DNA of 64,000 nucleotides from Maricaulis sp034670125 (GTDB lineage: Bacteria; Pseudomonadota; Alphaproteobacteria; Caulobacterales; Maricaulaceae), in the NCBI RefSeq assembly GCF_034670125.1, contig NZ_JAXMOC010000005.1:62001-126000 (forward strand). The letters run 5' to 3'. Positions 28,141-37,033 of the stretch are shown piece by piece (positions within the stretch are counted from its first letter, which is position 1; the number at the start of each line of letters is the position of its first letter). The translations under genes were made by a program, and so were the position numbers. Under the pieces are notes generated by a model, which was given only the letters and a program-made list of their open reading frames with translations, was not told where the DNA came from and made no database searches.

Positions 28141-29061
28141 GTGACCCACCGCTATGCCATTTTCGACGTCTTCACCGATCAGGCCCTGGCCGGAAATCCG
28201 CTCGCCGTGGTCTACGGGGCGGATGATCTGGACGAGGTCGCCATGCAGGCCATCGCCGCCGAGTTCAACCTGTCCGAGACGGTCTTCATCACCGAGCCGC
28301 GCGGCCGCGATGCCGATTATGGACTGCGCATTTTCACACCGCACGAGGAGCTGCCCTTTGCCGGCCATCCGACCATTGGCGCGACGGTCGCCCTGACCCT
28401 GGCCAGCGGTGCCGGCGAGGGCCAGCGAAAGCGCTTCGTGCTGGAAGAGACGGTCGGCGATGTCACGGCGGACGGACGGGTCAATGGTGAGCGTCACGGT
28501 TCCGCGCGGTTCTTCGCTCCGAAACTGCCTGAACAGGTCGGCGAGCTGCCTGACTATGCCGCCATCGCGGCGGCGCTGGGACTGCAGACCGGTGACCTCC
28601 TGGATACACCGATCACCGGCGGCATCTGGTCGGCCGGCGTGCCCTTTGCGGTCGTGCCGGTCCGCGAGCCGGCCCGGCTGTCGGCCATCAAGCTGGATCT
28701 GGCCGCCTTTGAGGAGGTATTTGGGGGAGAGGCGCCGGTCTGTGCCCTCGTGGTCGCCAAGGCGACGCTGACCGAGCACACGACCGATTGGCGGGCGCGC
28801 ATGTTTGGTCCGCATCTGGGGATCACCGAGGACCCGGCCACGGGCGGTGCGGCGGCGGCCTTTGCCGGCTTGCTGAGCGAGCAGGCCGGGCTGGGTGAGG
28901 GCGAGCATGGTATCGACATCTATCAGGGCGTCGAAATGGGTCGGCCCAGCCTGATCCGCCTGCGTCTCAAGCGCGAGAACGGCAAGCTGACCGACCTCAT
29001 GCTGGGCGGCGATGCCGTCAAGATTGCCGAGGGCGAGCTCTATTCGACGGATCTGGGCTAG
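28141..29061 (+). CDS. PhzF family isomerase
   Basis: A 306-aa protein starting at GTG 28141, with AAGGA upstream. The PhzF signature is present in FDVFTDQALAGNPLAVV and the catalytic Glu in EFNLSETVFI. GATGGAAAAF near residue 236 is the mirrored half-site. PhzF enzymes isomerise trans-2,3-dihydro-3-hydroxyanthranilate in phenazine producers. Without other phz genes, this one most likely has a different, unknown substrate. Confidence 0.88.
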   Translation: MTHRYAIFDVFTDQALAGNPLAVVYGADDLDEVAMQAIAAEFNLSETVFITEPRGRDADYGLRIFTPHEELPFAGHPTIGATVALTLASGAGEGQRKRFVLEETVGDVTADGRVNGERHGSARFFAPKLPEQVGELPDYAAIAAALGLQTGDLLDTPITGGIWSAGVPFAVVPVREPARLSAIKLDLAAFEEVFGGEAPVCALVVAKATLTEHTTDWRARMFGPHLGITEDPATGGAAAAFAGLLSEQAGLGEGEHGIDIYQGVEMGRPSLIRLRLKRENGKLTDLMLGGDAVKIAEGELYSTDLG

Positions 29062-30536
29062 CCAAGCGTTCGCGCCGTGAAGACGTCGTCCCGGGCGACG
29101 CGGGGCAGGATCACGCGGATGAAATGCGTGGAATAGCGACGCAGGAAGCGCTTGCCCTTCTCCTCATCGCCGGTTTCCAAAGCCCGCAGGCGGATAAGCG
29201 CACTGTGCTCTTTGCCATCGAGGTCGAAATAGCCGATCCGCTTGCCCGGCGAGGCTGCGGTGATGCCGGCCGCCAGTGATGCCTCGTAGCTGGGCGGTAT
29301 CCGGTCACGCAGGAAATTGGCCAGAAGCTCGCGGCGGTCGAGATGCAGCGAGAGCCGGTTCTTGTGGCAGCTGTTTATATGCCGGTCCTGGATCAGCGAG
29401 AGCTGGGCGTCGATCTCGATCTGGGTGACGTTGTGACCGGCGCGGAACTGGGTTTGCTTGCTCTTCTTCGGGGCTGTCAGCCAGATCGAGAAGTCATCGA
29501 CCGGCAGGCCGGTATGATCCACTGCTTCGACCACGATCTGGTAGAATTCCCGGAACCGGTTGCCATCGGCGCTGGCGCGCCCGAACACACGTTCGCGCAG
29601 GGCATCGGCCTCATCGCCATCCTGGGCCAGCTTGCGCGTTGCCAGACAGATGTTGGCCCAGTCGCTGGCGACATTGCGGTAGGCGGTGGCTGACGAGGTG
29701 CCCAGGGCTTGCAGGATGAGATCTTCGAGGCGCCCCGCAATGTCAGGGTCCTTGGACGCGCTCTCCTTGGCGGCGGGTTTGAGAATGCTCAGATGGCTGC
29801 GATCGGGAAGGACCGCGAACGGCGTGTTGTCCGGGCCGCGCCGTGTCCAGGCGGTGAATTCCGGTTCCAGGATCGAGCCCCTGGTGAAATCGACCGTGAC
29901 CCCGCGCGGATCGATATTGGCGGTGGCGATGCGGACGGTCCCGTCCCAGGCCTTCTCACCCAGTATGCCTGTGCCGAAGATCGGGTCGGCGCCGACGATC
30001 ACGAAGGGGCGGGTGCCGCTGTCGGAATAGGGGCTGTCTGTTGACCCGTCGACACTCAACCGGTCGCGCAGGGCCAGGTCTTCCTGGAATTGTGAGGCCA
30101 GTTCCAGGGCATTGAGGAAATGGGTCCCGGTCTGGAAACCATTGGTGAAGCCCTTGGTCAGGCGGCCCAGTGTCGACTTGCCGATGGTCGCCAGGGGCGA
30201 GCCGAAATTGGCCGGGGCCAACATCAGGAAATTGGCCACCGGGGCACCGCCGCGCGGATAGTATTCAGCCATCCACCAGCGCGCCACGAGAGCTCCGGTC
30301 GAGTGTACGACGACATGGAATTTCGCCGGCAGGCTGCCCTCGGCCTGCAGGTCGGCAATCACCGTGTGAAGGCGGCGACCGGAGTCCTCGATGCGGACAT
30401 CATCGTCCATCGACGGATAGCCGCCCAGAAAGACGTCGCGGGTTTCATAGCCGTGCGCTGTCAAAAGTGCGCCGATCTTGGCCATCGATCGGTCAGTCGC
30501 GCTCCATCCGTGGATCAACAGGACGTGTTCGCTCAT
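29058..30536 (-). CDS. alpha/beta hydrolase with long C-terminal domain
   Basis: A 492-aa protein. The N-terminal ~250 residues are a lipase-like alpha/beta hydrolase: LLIHGWSATD (oxyanion loop) and the nucleophile elbow VVHSTGA (S79). The C-terminal ~240 residues (from about 250, including the phrase SLHLDRRELLANFLRD) match nothing I know. No signal peptide, so it is probably cytosolic. Its stop overlaps the PhzF stop on the other strand (CTAG). The gene could be a phospholipase or esterase with a regulatory or substrate-binding tail. Confidence 0.75.
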   Translation of the reverse strand: MSEHVLLIHGWSATDRSMAKIGALLTAHGYETRDVFLGGYPSMDDDVRIEDSGRRLHTVIADLQAEGSLPAKFHVVVHSTGALVARWWMAEYYPRGGAPVANFLMLAPANFGSPLATIGKSTLGRLTKGFTNGFQTGTHFLNALELASQFQEDLALRDRLSVDGSTDSPYSDSGTRPFVIVGADPIFGTGILGEKAWDGTVRIATANIDPRGVTVDFTRGSILEPEFTAWTRRGPDNTPFAVLPDRSHLSILKPAAKESASKDPDIAGRLEDLILQALGTSSATAYRNVASDWANICLATRKLAQDGDEADALRERVFGRASADGNRFREFYQIVVEAVDHTGLPVDDFSIWLTAPKKSKQTQFRAGHNVTQIEIDAQLSLIQDRHINSCHKNRLSLHLDRRELLANFLRDRIPPSYEASLAAGITAASPGKRIGYFDLDGKEHSALIRLRALETGDEEKGKRFLRRYSTHFIRVILPRVARDDVFTARTLG

Positions 30537-30583
30537 TGCAACCTCCGGATATTTGCGCGGAGATTATCACCTTTTGCGGGAGT

Positions 30584-31465
30584 CTAACAGTACTCGTCCT
30601 CGGCCCCGTCCCACCACGGATGCCAGGGCGGCAGGTCGGTTGAGACTTTCATCGGGAAGTCGGGAGCGCGTTTTTCCAGGAAGGACATCACGCCCTCCTT
30701 TGCATCGGCGCCCATGCCGGCATGCAAGATGCCCAGGCTCTCGACGCGGTGCGCTTCCATGGGATGGGCCGCACCCTGCATGCGCCAGGCCATGCGCCGC
30801 ATCATCGCGACAGAGACCGGAGCACAACGCTCGGCGATCATGCGGGCCCGCTCGCGGGCTTCGGCCATCAGGTCCTCCGCCGGCACGACGCGGGCCACCA
30901 GACCGGCCTCGAAGGCTTCAGCCGCCGAGAAGGTGCGCCCGGTCAGCCCCCAATCCATCGCGGTCGAGATGCCGACGACGCGCGGCAGAAACCAGCTCGC
31001 ACAGCCATCCCAGACGATGCCGCGCTTGGCGAAGGGATAGGCGAACTTTGCCTCCATCGAAGCGAGGCGGATATCCATCGGCAGGATCATCGTCGCGCCA
31101 ATCCCGACCGCGGCACCATTGATGGCGCCGATGACCGGTTTCAGTGTGTTCCAGATGCGCAGGTTCAATACCCCGCCACGGTCCCGCCATTTCGGATCGG
31201 TCTCGTCAAACTCACCGCTCTCACGCGCCTGGGCGACCATGTTGAAGGTCTCGGCCCCGGTTGACAGGTCCGCCCCGGCACAAAAGGCCGGGCTCTCGCC
31301 GGTAAAGAGGATGGCTTTCACATCATCATCGGCGTCGGCCAGGTCGAGCGCCGCAATGATCTCGTCGCCCATCTCATAGGTGAAGGCATTGAGCCGGTGA
31401 GGCCGGTTCAGCGTGATCGTCGCGACCTGGTCTTCGACGGCGTATTTGATGGTGTCGTACGGCAA
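30584..31465 (-). CDS. enoyl-CoA hydratase/isomerase family protein
   Basis: A 293-aa crotonase. VATITLNRPHRLNAF, ESPAFCAGADL (oxyanion hole) and GAINGAAVGIGATM are the family marks. The Glu that acts in hydratases would lie near FAYPFAKRGIVWDGCASWFLPR. Start is TTG 31465, supported by GAGGGG 9 nt upstream and by the fit with the family N-terminus; a longer reading runs into the repeat at 31570. It is likely to act on an acyl-CoA in fatty-acid or amino-acid breakdown. Confidence 0.88.
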   Translation of the reverse strand: MPYDTIKYAVEDQVATITLNRPHRLNAFTYEMGDEIIAALDLADADDDVKAILFTGESPAFCAGADLSTGAETFNMVAQARESGEFDETDPKWRDRGGVLNLRIWNTLKPVIGAINGAAVGIGATMILPMDIRLASMEAKFAYPFAKRGIVWDGCASWFLPRVVGISTAMDWGLTGRTFSAAEAFEAGLVARVVPAEDLMAEARERARMIAERCAPVSVAMMRRMAWRMQGAAHPMEAHRVESLGILHAGMGADAKEGVMSFLEKRAPDFPMKVSTDLPPWHPWWDGAEDEYC

Positions 31466-31569
31466 GGCATGTCCCCTCAAGCGCGGCGTGTTGTCGGCAT
31501 GATGGGATGGATTGGAGAGGGGGGCCAGAGGGTAGACTGTTGGCTCGCGTGGCCTTGCACACCCAACCG

Positions 31570-31688
31570 TTGTCATCCCCGCTGGACGTCCGGCGCAGGC
31601 CGGACGCAAGGCGGGGACCAACATGATTCCGACACATAGGTCCCTGACTTTCGCCCTTCCTTCGCAGGGCGTCCAGCGGGGATGACAA
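31570..31688. repeat. double-palindrome intergenic repeat, copy C (family 1)
   Basis: 119 bp from TTGTCATCCCC to GGGGATGACAA; the outer ends are a perfect inverted repeat. The left hairpin is GTCCGGC/GCCGGAC. It lies 36 bp after the stop of the MFS gene (minus strand). The flanks of this 259-bp gap show nothing else. Confidence 0.9.
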
Positions 31689-31724
31689 AGGTGGCGCGTG
31701 GACGAGCGTAGCGCTGCCCGTCCC

Positions 31725-32960
31725 CTAATCCTCGCCGGTCTGGAACAGCTTGCCGCGTTCGGTCCAGAACACGATGGCCAGGGCGGTGCCGGCCATCAGG
31801 GCCTGGCTGACGATCAGCGGGGTAGCGGTGCCGTCATAGAGCTGGCCGACATAGGAGCCGATAGCCGCACCAACAACGCCGGTAACGAAGCCATAGACCG
31901 CCGAGGCGGTCCCTGCGATGTGCCCGACCGGCTCCAGGGCCAGGGCCGAGAAATTCGCGGCAATCAGGCCGAGAAAGGCCATTGCGGCTGACAGCAACAC
32001 CAGGAAAAGGACGAAGTTGTCGATACCGCTCCACAGGACCACGGCATGGCCGGCGGAAATCACCGTGAAAGCGATCAGCGCGCTGTGTGACAGCCGCCGC
32101 TGGCCAAGCCGCATGACCAGCCGCGAATTGGCATAGCTGGACAGGCCGATCCCGCCGGCGATGGCGGCAAAGGCAATCGGAAAAGCGTCGTCGGACAGGC
32201 CGAAATGACCGACAAAGATCTGCTGGGAACTGCCCAGAAAACCGTACAGCCCTCCAAAGAAAGGAGCGCCGGCCAGTGTATAGCCGAGCATGACGCGATG
32301 CCTGACCGTCTCGCGAAACGCCGCCAGCAGGGGTTTGACCCGCAAGGGGACGCGAAACTGCGGGTGCAGGGTTTCCGGCAGGCGCAGCTGCAGCCAGACC
32401 ATCAGGCCCAGCCCAAACAGGACGAGGAAGGCGAAAATCCAGCGCCAGGGGGCGATGGTCAGGATGGCCTGCCCCAGCATGGGAGCCAGTATTGGCACCG
32501 CCATGAAGGCGGTCATGACCATGGATATCACTTCGGCCATGCGTCGGCCCGATGTCAGGTCGCGGGCGATGGCCGTCGCGATGACCCGGCAGGCCGCTGC
32601 GGCGGCGCCCTGGAAAAAGCGCGCCACGAGCAGCATATCGAAGGTCGGGGTCAGGGTGCAGATCAGACTGGTCAGGATGAAAAAGGCCAGTGCGAACTGG
32701 ATCACGATCTTGCGTCCGAACCGGTCCGACAGCGGGCCATACAGAAGCTGGGCGACCCCGAAGCCGGTCAGATAGACGCCGATCACAAATTGCTGGTCGT
32801 TTTCGTTCCGCACGCCCAGATCGCCGGCGATGTCGTCGAGTGCCGGCAGCATCATGTCGATGGCCAGCGCGACCACGGCCGTCATCGCCACCAGCAGTGC
32901 GACGAGCTCCGTGATCGAAATCGGCATGGCTGTGCCGGTCGCCTTGGAAGGCTGTGTCAT
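31725..32960 (-). CDS. MFS multidrug efflux transporter, Bcr/CflA type
   Basis: A 411-aa protein with about 12 membrane helices. VYLTGFGVAQLLYGPLSDRFGRK is the Bcr/CflA version of the MFS loop 2-3 motif, and FFQGAAAAACRVIATAIARD is motif C-like. It should export drugs or metabolites with protons. AGGAG-type site: GGGAGCAC precedes ATG 32960. No regulator is adjacent. Confidence 0.9.
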   Translation of the reverse strand: MTQPSKATGTAMPISITELVALLVAMTAVVALAIDMMLPALDDIAGDLGVRNENDQQFVIGVYLTGFGVAQLLYGPLSDRFGRKIVIQFALAFFILTSLICTLTPTFDMLLVARFFQGAAAAACRVIATAIARDLTSGRRMAEVISMVMTAFMAVPILAPMLGQAILTIAPWRWIFAFLVLFGLGLMVWLQLRLPETLHPQFRVPLRVKPLLAAFRETVRHRVMLGYTLAGAPFFGGLYGFLGSSQQIFVGHFGLSDDAFPIAFAAIAGGIGLSSYANSRLVMRLGQRRLSHSALIAFTVISAGHAVVLWSGIDNFVLFLVLLSAAMAFLGLIAANFSALALEPVGHIAGTASAVYGFVTGVVGAAIGSYVGQLYDGTATPLIVSQALMAGTALAIVFWTERGKLFQTGED

Positions 32961-33052
32961 GACGTGCTCCCGGGGAGCGGTACGGAACCATACCGCCCGC
33001 GTGAAATGCGACCTTAGCGCGTAAAGTGCAAGTCTTTCGGTTGCATGTCTGT

Positions 33053-33496
33053 TCAGGCGTTTGTGTATGGGTCGTAGAACAGGTGGGCCTGGAAGCTGGT
33101 CGCGATCCGGTTGGCGCGCTCGAGGAAGGCGGATTTGGCCGCTGGTGTCGCGCCGATCTCGTCGAGCGTTGCCGCGAACAGGCCCAGCCAGCGCTCGAAA
33201 TGGGCTGGCGAGATCTGGGATTTCAGCTTCACATGCGCCGGCATCGGTCGACCGGCATAGCCGCCATCATGGAAGATGATCGCCGACCAGAAGGACTTCA
33301 TCGTCGCCAGGTGCGGTCCCCAGTCACCGGAAATCGCGCCGGCAAAGACAGGACCGAGCATCTCGTCCTCGCGGATATGCCCGTAGAAGGTTTCGACAAG
33401 GTCGCAGATAAGATCCTGCGTGATCCCCATCTCCGCCGCTTCGGTGCGGGCGGCCTGGCGGGCTTGCGTGACGCGGAGCTGGATCGGTGAAGACAT
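33053..33496 (-). CDS. group III truncated haemoglobin
   Basis: A 147-aa globin of the TrHbIII group. The signs are FYGHIREDEMLGPVF, HLATMKSFWSAIIFHDGGYAG, and the haem-ligand region PAHFERWLGLF. These proteins bind O2, NO or nitrite; in this group the role is mostly untested. It lies in a minus-strand run with ychF upstream (across a repeat) and the MFS gene 92 bp downstream. Confidence 0.92.
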   Translation of the reverse strand: MSSPIQLRVTQARQAARTEAAEMGITQDLICDLVETFYGHIREDEMLGPVFAGAISGDWGPHLATMKSFWSAIIFHDGGYAGRPMPAHVKLKSQISPAHFERWLGLFAATLDEIGATPAAKSAFLERANRIATSFQAHLFYDPYTNA

Positions 33497-33556
33497 GGGG
33501 CGGATTTAGGACGGTGCGGCCGGGCACGCAATGCGTCCGGCTGGCGCAGGGGGGCC

Positions 33557-33667
33557 GCAGGGCCGGAAGGGGTGAAACGCGTGAGCGTTCGTTCTCTCGC
33601 CGTCGGTCACCCACTCCGTCTCGCCCTGTCGGGCGATCCACCTCGCCCATCAAGGGCGAGGACCTGT
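33557..33667. repeat. intergenic repeat, family 2, copy 1
   Basis: About 110 bp that align with 41930-42048: GGGCCGGAAGGGGTGAAACG, a variable middle, CACCCACTCCGTCT, CCACCTCGCCCATC, AGGGCGAGGACCTGT. It contains the hairpin TCGCCC/GGGCGA. It ends 5 bp from the ychF stop codon, on its 3' side. The remainder of this 176-bp gap has nothing else visible. Confidence 0.8.
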
Positions 33668-33672
33668 TCGAC

Positions 33673-34770
33673 CTAAACGTTGAACCGGAAGTGCAGCACA
33701 TCGCCATCCTTGACGATGTAGTCCTTGCCTTCGGCGCGCATCTTGCCGGCTTCCTTGGCCGGGGCTTCGCCGCCGCAGGTGACGTAGTCGTCAAAGGCGA
33801 TGGTTTCGGCGCGGATGAAGCCCTTTTCGAAGTCACCATGGATGACGCCGGCGGCTTGCGGCGCGGTCCAGCCTTCGCGGATGGTCCAGGCACGGGCTTC
33901 TTTCGGCCCGGCGGTGAAATAGGTCTGCAGTCCGAGGAGGGAGTAGCCGGTGTGGATGAGGCGGTCGAGGCCGGGTTCTTCCAGGCCGATCGCTTCCATG
34001 TATTCGTCACGCTCCTCGTTTTCCAGCAGCGCCAGCTCGCTCTCGATCTTGGCCGAGATGACGACGGCCTGCGCGCCTTCTTCCTCGGCCCGCTTCATCA
34101 CGATCTCGGAATAGGCATTGCCGGTGCCGGCGCTGGCCTCATCGACATTGGCGATGAACAGGACCGGCTTGGTGGTCAGGAGCTGCAGGTTGCGCCAGGC
34201 CTTGCGGTCATCCTTGGGCACATCGGCAAAGCGGGCCGGCTTGCCGTCATTGAGCTGGGCCAGGGCGATATCGATCAGGACGAGGGTGGCCTTGGCCTCC
34301 TTGTCGCCGGACTTGGCCTTCTTCTCGAGGCCGGACTTGCGCTTTTCCAGGCTCTCCAGGTCGGCCAGCATCAGCTCGGTCTCGACAGTTTCAAGGTCGG
34401 CGAGCGGATCGATCCTGTTGTTCACATGGGTGATGTCGTCATCGTCGAAACAGCGCAGCACATAGGCGATGGCGTCGGTCTCGCGGATGGTGGCGAGGAA
34501 CTGGTTGCCCAGGCCTTCGCCTTTCGAGGCGCCTTCGACCAGGCCGGCAATGTCGACGAAATTCATCCGCGCCGGCAGGATTTCCTTCGAGCCGGCGATC
34601 TCGGCCAGCTTGGCCAGGCGCGGCTCGGGTACGGCCACATCACCGACATTCGGCTCGATCGTACAGAAGGGATAATTCGCCGCCTGCGCCGCTGCCGTCT
34701 GGGTCAGGGCGTTGAACAGGGTGGACTTGCCGACATTCGGCAGGCCAACGATGCCGCATTTGAAACCCAT
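33673..34770 (-). CDS. ychF: redox-regulated ATPase / Obg-like GTPase YchF
   Basis: A 365-aa P-loop protein starting at ATG 34770 (MGFKCGIVGLPNVGKST, G1 GLPNVGKS). The YchF-specific G4 NVDE (FIANVDE) and the C-terminal TGS-like domain (RAWTIREGWTAPQAAGVIHGDFEKGFIRAE) are present. The family binds ATP better than GTP and interacts with ribosomes and the proteasome or catalase in stress responses. Its neighbour pth is a frequent partner in bacteria. Confidence 0.97.
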   Translation of the reverse strand: MGFKCGIVGLPNVGKSTLFNALTQTAAAQAANYPFCTIEPNVGDVAVPEPRLAKLAEIAGSKEILPARMNFVDIAGLVEGASKGEGLGNQFLATIRETDAIAYVLRCFDDDDITHVNNRIDPLADLETVETELMLADLESLEKRKSGLEKKAKSGDKEAKATLVLIDIALAQLNDGKPARFADVPKDDRKAWRNLQLLTTKPVLFIANVDEASAGTGNAYSEIVMKRAEEEGAQAVVISAKIESELALLENEERDEYMEAIGLEEPGLDRLIHTGYSLLGLQTYFTAGPKEARAWTIREGWTAPQAAGVIHGDFEKGFIRAETIAFDDYVTCGGEAPAKEAGKMRAEGKDYIVKDGDVLHFRFNV

Positions 34771-34874
34771 GGCGCATTTCCCTTGCTGGTTCGAGCGCGC
34801 GTTATAAGAAGAATGCCGCGCGGGGTCGACTGTGGAGTCAGTGGAGGCGTCCCTTGCTGAGCTCGCGCGCGCTG

Positions 34875-34993
34875 TTGTCACCCCTGATGGACGCCCGGCG
34901 CAGGCCGGGCGCAGATCAGGGGCCTAGCTCTTGGCCACATGTTGGTCCCCGCCTTGCGTCCGGCCTTCGCCGGACATCCAGCGGGGATGACAA
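34875..34993. repeat. double-palindrome intergenic repeat, copy D (family 1)
   Basis: 119 bp from TTGTCACCCCTG to GGGGATGACAA. Left hairpin GCCCGGC/GCCGGGC; right hairpin GTCCGGC/GCCGGAC. It ends 10 bp from the pth stop codon, between pth and ychF on the same strand. Confidence 0.9.
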
Positions 34994-35003
34994 GGCCAGG
35001 GGT

Positions 35004-35609
35004 TCAATCCTCGCCGTCCGAACCCCGCTTCACCACCTCCGGCGCGGGCGCCTTGTGGGTCACTTTGGTCTGGAAAGCGTCGTAATCGTCGGCTGCCAAC
35101 AGGTCGAGGCTGCCGGCGATGGCGTCGAGCAGGTCGATCAGCCAGTCTTCCTCGGCCTTGGCGAAGTCGGACAGGACATAGCCGGTGACGCGATTGCGGT
35201 CGCCGGGATGACCGATGCCGATTCGGGCGCGGCGGAAGTCCGGGCCGAGCTGGCTGGTGATCGACTTGATGCCGTTATTGCCGGCTGCGCCGCCACCCAT
35301 CTTCATACGGAACTTGCCCGGCGCCAGGTCGAGCTCGTCATGAAAGACGATGATGTCCTCCGGCTTGACCCGGTAGAAGGCCGCCGCGGCACCGACGGAA
35401 TGGCCGGCATTGTTGTAGAAGGTCTGGGGCTTGAGCAGCAGCAGCTTGTTCGAACCGATCGTGACCTCACTGGCCAGGCCCTGGAAGCGCTTGCGCCACG
35501 GACCGGCGCCCCAGGCATGGGCGATGATGTCCAGCGCCATGAAGCCGACATTGTGCCGGTTGCGCAGGTATTTCGGCTCGTAATTGCCAAGCCCGGCCAG
35601 GATCTTCAT
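35004..35609 (-). CDS. pth: peptidyl-tRNA hydrolase
   Basis: A 201-aa enzyme that frees tRNAs from stalled peptidyl-tRNA. The active-site region LGNYEPKYLRNRHNVGF holds the catalytic His (HN), and DELDLAPGKFRMKMGGGAAG and GIGHPGDRNRVTGYVL are conserved. ATG 35609 (MKILAGLGN) fits the family start. It is preceded by rplY on the same strand across 96 bp, the common rplY-pth-ychF order. Confidence 0.96.
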   Translation of the reverse strand: MKILAGLGNYEPKYLRNRHNVGFMALDIIAHAWGAGPWRKRFQGLASEVTIGSNKLLLLKPQTFYNNAGHSVGAAAAFYRVKPEDIIVFHDELDLAPGKFRMKMGGGAAGNNGIKSITSQLGPDFRRARIGIGHPGDRNRVTGYVLSDFAKAEEDWLIDLLDAIAGSLDLLAADDYDAFQTKVTHKAPAPEVVKRGSDGED

Positions 35610-35705
35610 CGAAGGGGCTCCCCCAAACATGTGCCGGATACGAAATCAGCGAAGCCATGGTGTGGCCTCGCTGATCTCAATACCAGTGCTGAAAGGCGGT
35701 GAGGA

Positions 35706-36356
35706 CTATTCCTCGTCGCCCTTCTGGCGGATGGCTTCCGGCTCTTCCGGTGCCTCGACGGCCTCGTCCTCTTCCGCATCCGTGAGAACGGCGCGCGAAC
35801 CCTGCAGGGTGGCGACGGTGAAGTCACGGTCGGTGATGGTCGGGGTCACGCCCTTCGGCAGCTTGATCGCCGAGATGTGCAGCGAATCGCCGATGTCCAG
35901 GCCGGTCAGGTCGGCTTCGACCGATTCCGGAATGGAGCCGGCCGGGCAGAGCAGCTCGACATCGTGACGCACGATGTTGAGCACGCCGCCACGCTTCAGG
36001 GCCGGGCAGGCGTCTTCATTGATGAAGTTCACCGCCACGTCGACGTTGATCTTGGTGTTTTCATCGACGCGATAGAGGTCGATATGCATCGCCTTGTCGG
36101 AGACCGGGTGGAACTGGATGTCCCGGGCGATGACCGTCTGGCGCTTACCGTCGTGATCGATCTCGATCATGTTGGACAGGAAGTGACCGCCCAGCAGGGC
36201 CTTGCGGATTTCATTGCCGCGCAGTGTGACCGAAACCGGGTCCAGCTTGCCGCCATAAACGATGCCCGGGACGAGGTCTTCCCGACGGGCAGCGCGAGCC
36301 GCGCCCTTGCCGGTGCCTTCACGAACGTCAACGGTGAGAACGATGTTGGAGCTCAT
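35706..36356 (-). CDS. rplY: 50S ribosomal protein L25/Ctc
   Basis: A 216-aa long-type L25 (Ctc) protein. The N-terminal L25 domain begins VLTVDVREGTGKGAARAARRE, followed by the second beta domain and an acidic tail (AEEDEAVEAPEEPEA). It binds 5S rRNA. A 174-bp gap to the TonB-like lipoprotein gene lies upstream and may contain its promoter; I see no clear hairpin there. Confidence 0.95.
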   Translation of the reverse strand: MSSNIVLTVDVREGTGKGAARAARREDLVPGIVYGGKLDPVSVTLRGNEIRKALLGGHFLSNMIEIDHDGKRQTVIARDIQFHPVSDKAMHIDLYRVDENTKINVDVAVNFINEDACPALKRGGVLNIVRHDVELLCPAGSIPESVEADLTGLDIGDSLHISAIKLPKGVTPTITDRDFTVATLQGSRAVLTDAEEDEAVEAPEEPEAIRQKGDEE

Positions 36357-36530
36357 CGGTCCAGATCCTTAAATGCAAACGCCGCCTCCAACCGGGTCAG
36401 CCCCGGCGGGCGGCGATCTATCCAGGCTTTACGCCACAGTGTTATTTCGAGCGGCGGGCTATAGCCGATACAAACGCCCCACGCAACAGCGCTGCACGGG
36501 AAGAGTCAGCGATTGGCAGCCCTGTCTTGG

Positions 36531-36968
36531 TCAGCCACGCATCGCAAAGTCGAAGCGGGTCTCGCATCCCGTCGCATATCGGGACGGGGCAGTGTCACTC
36601 CAGGCGTAACGCCAGGTCGCGATTGCCCGGGCTGCCGGCGAGACTGCGTCGCGCGTCGCGCCGTGATCCAGATCGGCGACATCACCGCCATAGCGGATGT
36701 TTCGCGTGGTCCCGTCCGGAGCGATATCGAAACGCATCAGAATTTCGCGCGGAGCCGAGCTCTGGCTGATATACATGAAGTAGGCGAGTTCTTCGGGAAA
36801 ATCCGGAGCCGGCCTGTCAACAATGGTCATGTGCTCTCGGGCGCCGTAACAGCGCATGGTGGCGCCAGGCGGTTCGGCCGGATTGAGGGTTCCGCCGAAG
36901 TGGACCAGCTCTTGGCTGGCGCAGGCGGACGCGCACACACCGACAACAACGACACCGACAAGACGCAT
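36531..36968 (-). CDS. lipoprotein with TonB C-terminal-like domain
   Basis: A 145-aa protein starting at ATG 36968; the first 15 residues are a lipoprotein signal with lipobox ASAC. The mature part resembles the TonB C-terminal fold (ILMRFDIAPDGTTRNIRYGG, then AARAIATWRYA), but there is no TonB membrane anchor or proline spacer. So it is not a standard energy transducer. It may bind partner proteins at the outer membrane. It lies 65 bp after prs. Confidence 0.7.
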   Translation of the reverse strand: MRLVGVVVVGVCASACASQELVHFGGTLNPAEPPGATMRCYGAREHMTIVDRPAPDFPEELAYFMYISQSSAPREILMRFDIAPDGTTRNIRYGGDVADLDHGATRDAVSPAARAIATWRYAWSDTAPSRYATGCETRFDFAMRG

Positions 36969-37033
36969 GTTTTCCCCCAAGTTCAGGCGGGAAGGCCAAC
37001 ACGGCAGACGTGTTGGTGTCAATCTGTCTAGGT

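Noticed and set aside
28141..29061. Phenazine biosynthesis gene
   Set aside because: PhzF family members are widespread outside phenazine producers, and no other phz gene is near.
31466..31624. N-terminal extension of the crotonase gene
   Set aside because: The extra codons run through the family 1 repeat (phrase RPACAGRP), and a TTG with a good ribosome site fits the family length.
36531..36968. TonB energy transducer
   Set aside because: It has a lipobox (ASAC) and no N-terminal membrane anchor or Pro-rich spacer, and no exbBD genes are near.
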